A DNA stretch of 5,195 nt from Candidatus Zixiibacteriota bacterium (GTDB lineage Bacteria; Blakebacterota; Blakebacteria; Blakebacterales; Blakebacteraceae): assembly GCA_030604325.1 (NCBI GenBank), contig JAUVWC010000123.1, positions 1-5,195 on the forward strand, written 5' to 3'. The notes under the pieces were generated by a model. The model was not told the origin of the DNA. It saw only the letters and a list, made by a program, of their open reading frames with translations, and did no database searches. Of the stretch, positions 4,861 to 5,195 are shown in pieces. Both the position numbers and the translations under genes were made by a program. Position 1 is the first letter of the stretch. Each line of letters begins with the position of its first letter.

Positions 4861-5195
4861 ATGCGTCGACAATTCACCATGTTGGCACTGTTCGTGCTCG
4901 CAGCCGGAATGACGACGGGGTGCGCCGCCGGACTGAAACAGGGCCTCGACGAACACGCGGCGACGCTGGAGGCTATGCAGACCCGTCTGGATCAGCTGGC
5001 CGAACAGAGCGGGCAGCAGACACAGGAAATGGACGCCATCCGGCGCGATGTGTCGCAGATGGGTCTGAAGATCACCCAGGCGGAGGAGCAGGTGGGGGTT
5101 CTGAACAACAAGACGGAGAACCTCAATACCCGCATCCAGCTGCTGAGCGATGACGTGACCCGCCTCAAGCGGGAGGCCGAAACACAGCCGGCCAC
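4861..5195 (+). CDS. Coiled-coil lipoprotein, N-terminal part (runs off window)
   Basis: ATG 4861 follows a strong Shine-Dalgarno AGGGAGGA (4847-4854) by six bases. The frame is open to the window end, giving 111 residues. The signal peptide is short and basic (MRRQF, then MLALFVLAAGM) with lipobox TTGC at Cys21. Residues 24-108 have few aromatics or prolines, are rich in Gln, Glu, Leu and Asp, and show heptad-like spacing of hydrophobic residues (for example LEAMQTRLDQLAEQ, then IRRDVSQMGLKITQAEEQV, then VLNNKTENLNTRIQLLSDDV), predicting a continuous coiled coil. This resembles the N-terminal coiled coil of CpoB/YbgF, which in Tol-Pal-linked proteins is followed by TPR repeats; that part lies beyond the window, so the identity is unproven. 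Murein-lipoprotein-like proteins and secretion-system stalks share the pattern. It follows the barrel gene after 38 bases and is probably in the same transcription unit. Confidence 0.75.
   Translation, partial: MRRQFTMLALFVLAAGMTTGCAAGLKQGLDEHAATLEAMQTRLDQLAEQSGQQTQEMDAIRRDVSQMGLKITQAEEQVGVLNNKTENLNTRIQLLSDDVTRLKREAETQPA

Noticed and set aside
4920..5195. Other-frame ORFs at the right end (+ frame from 4920, minus strand to 4992)
   Set aside because: The + frame from 4861 has a strong Shine-Dalgarno, a lipobox and a long coiled coil; the others are Arg/Gly-rich or Ser-rich shadows.

Overview
The window is GC-rich bacterial DNA read entirely from the + strand. The coding content is envelope-oriented: a periplasmic protease end, a pilin-like protein, three lipoproteins and one outer-membrane beta-barrel, so the host is diderm. 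FadL/PorV-like barrels next to repeat-type lipoproteins and an FmdB zinc-ribbon protein suit an environmental lineage such as the FCB group or a related candidate phylum. No marker gene fixes the taxon, and this placement is inference.

Layout. 1-360: the 3' end of an HtrA/DegP-type serine protease (last PDZ domain). 361-548: non-coding, with a strong hairpin (412-450) that may end the protease transcript, directly overlapped by an extended -10 promoter (431-459) for the next operon. 549-992: a pilin/pseudopilin-like membrane protein with Q in place of the usual Glu5. 989-1236: a 248-base imperfect palindrome with near-perfect terminal inverted repeats, best read as a MITE-like foldback insertion between two operon genes, although a structured RNA remains possible. 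1241-1564: an FmdB-family zinc-ribbon protein with one zinc-binding Cys missing. 1565-1990: a small lipoprotein with a TPR-like repeat, starting on the base after the fmdB stop. 1987-2046: a possible 19-residue ORF overlapping by ATGA. 2047-2264: non-coding, with a weak terminator-like hairpin, a possible promoter and a leader with competing stem-loops.

2265-3536: a lipoprotein with two DNRLRE-like beta domains. It overlaps by GTGA with 3533-4822, an outer-membrane barrel protein with a clear signal peptide. After a 16-base perfect palindrome (4824-4839) and a strong Shine-Dalgarno sequence, 4861 starts a coiled-coil lipoprotein that runs off the right edge. These last three genes look like one transcription unit for a cell-surface assembly: an exported lipid-anchored protein, a barrel, and a periplasmic coiled-coil protein recalling the N-terminal part of CpoB/YbgF.

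The most unusual item is the foldback element. Removing it together with one TA copy rejoins the two flanking genes as TAA, four bases, then GTG, which suggests it landed exactly in a stop codon and rebuilt a stop (TAG) from its own first base. Other points of interest are the E5Q pilin-like helix, the FmdB variant, the DNRLRE-lipoprotein/barrel pair and its structured leader.
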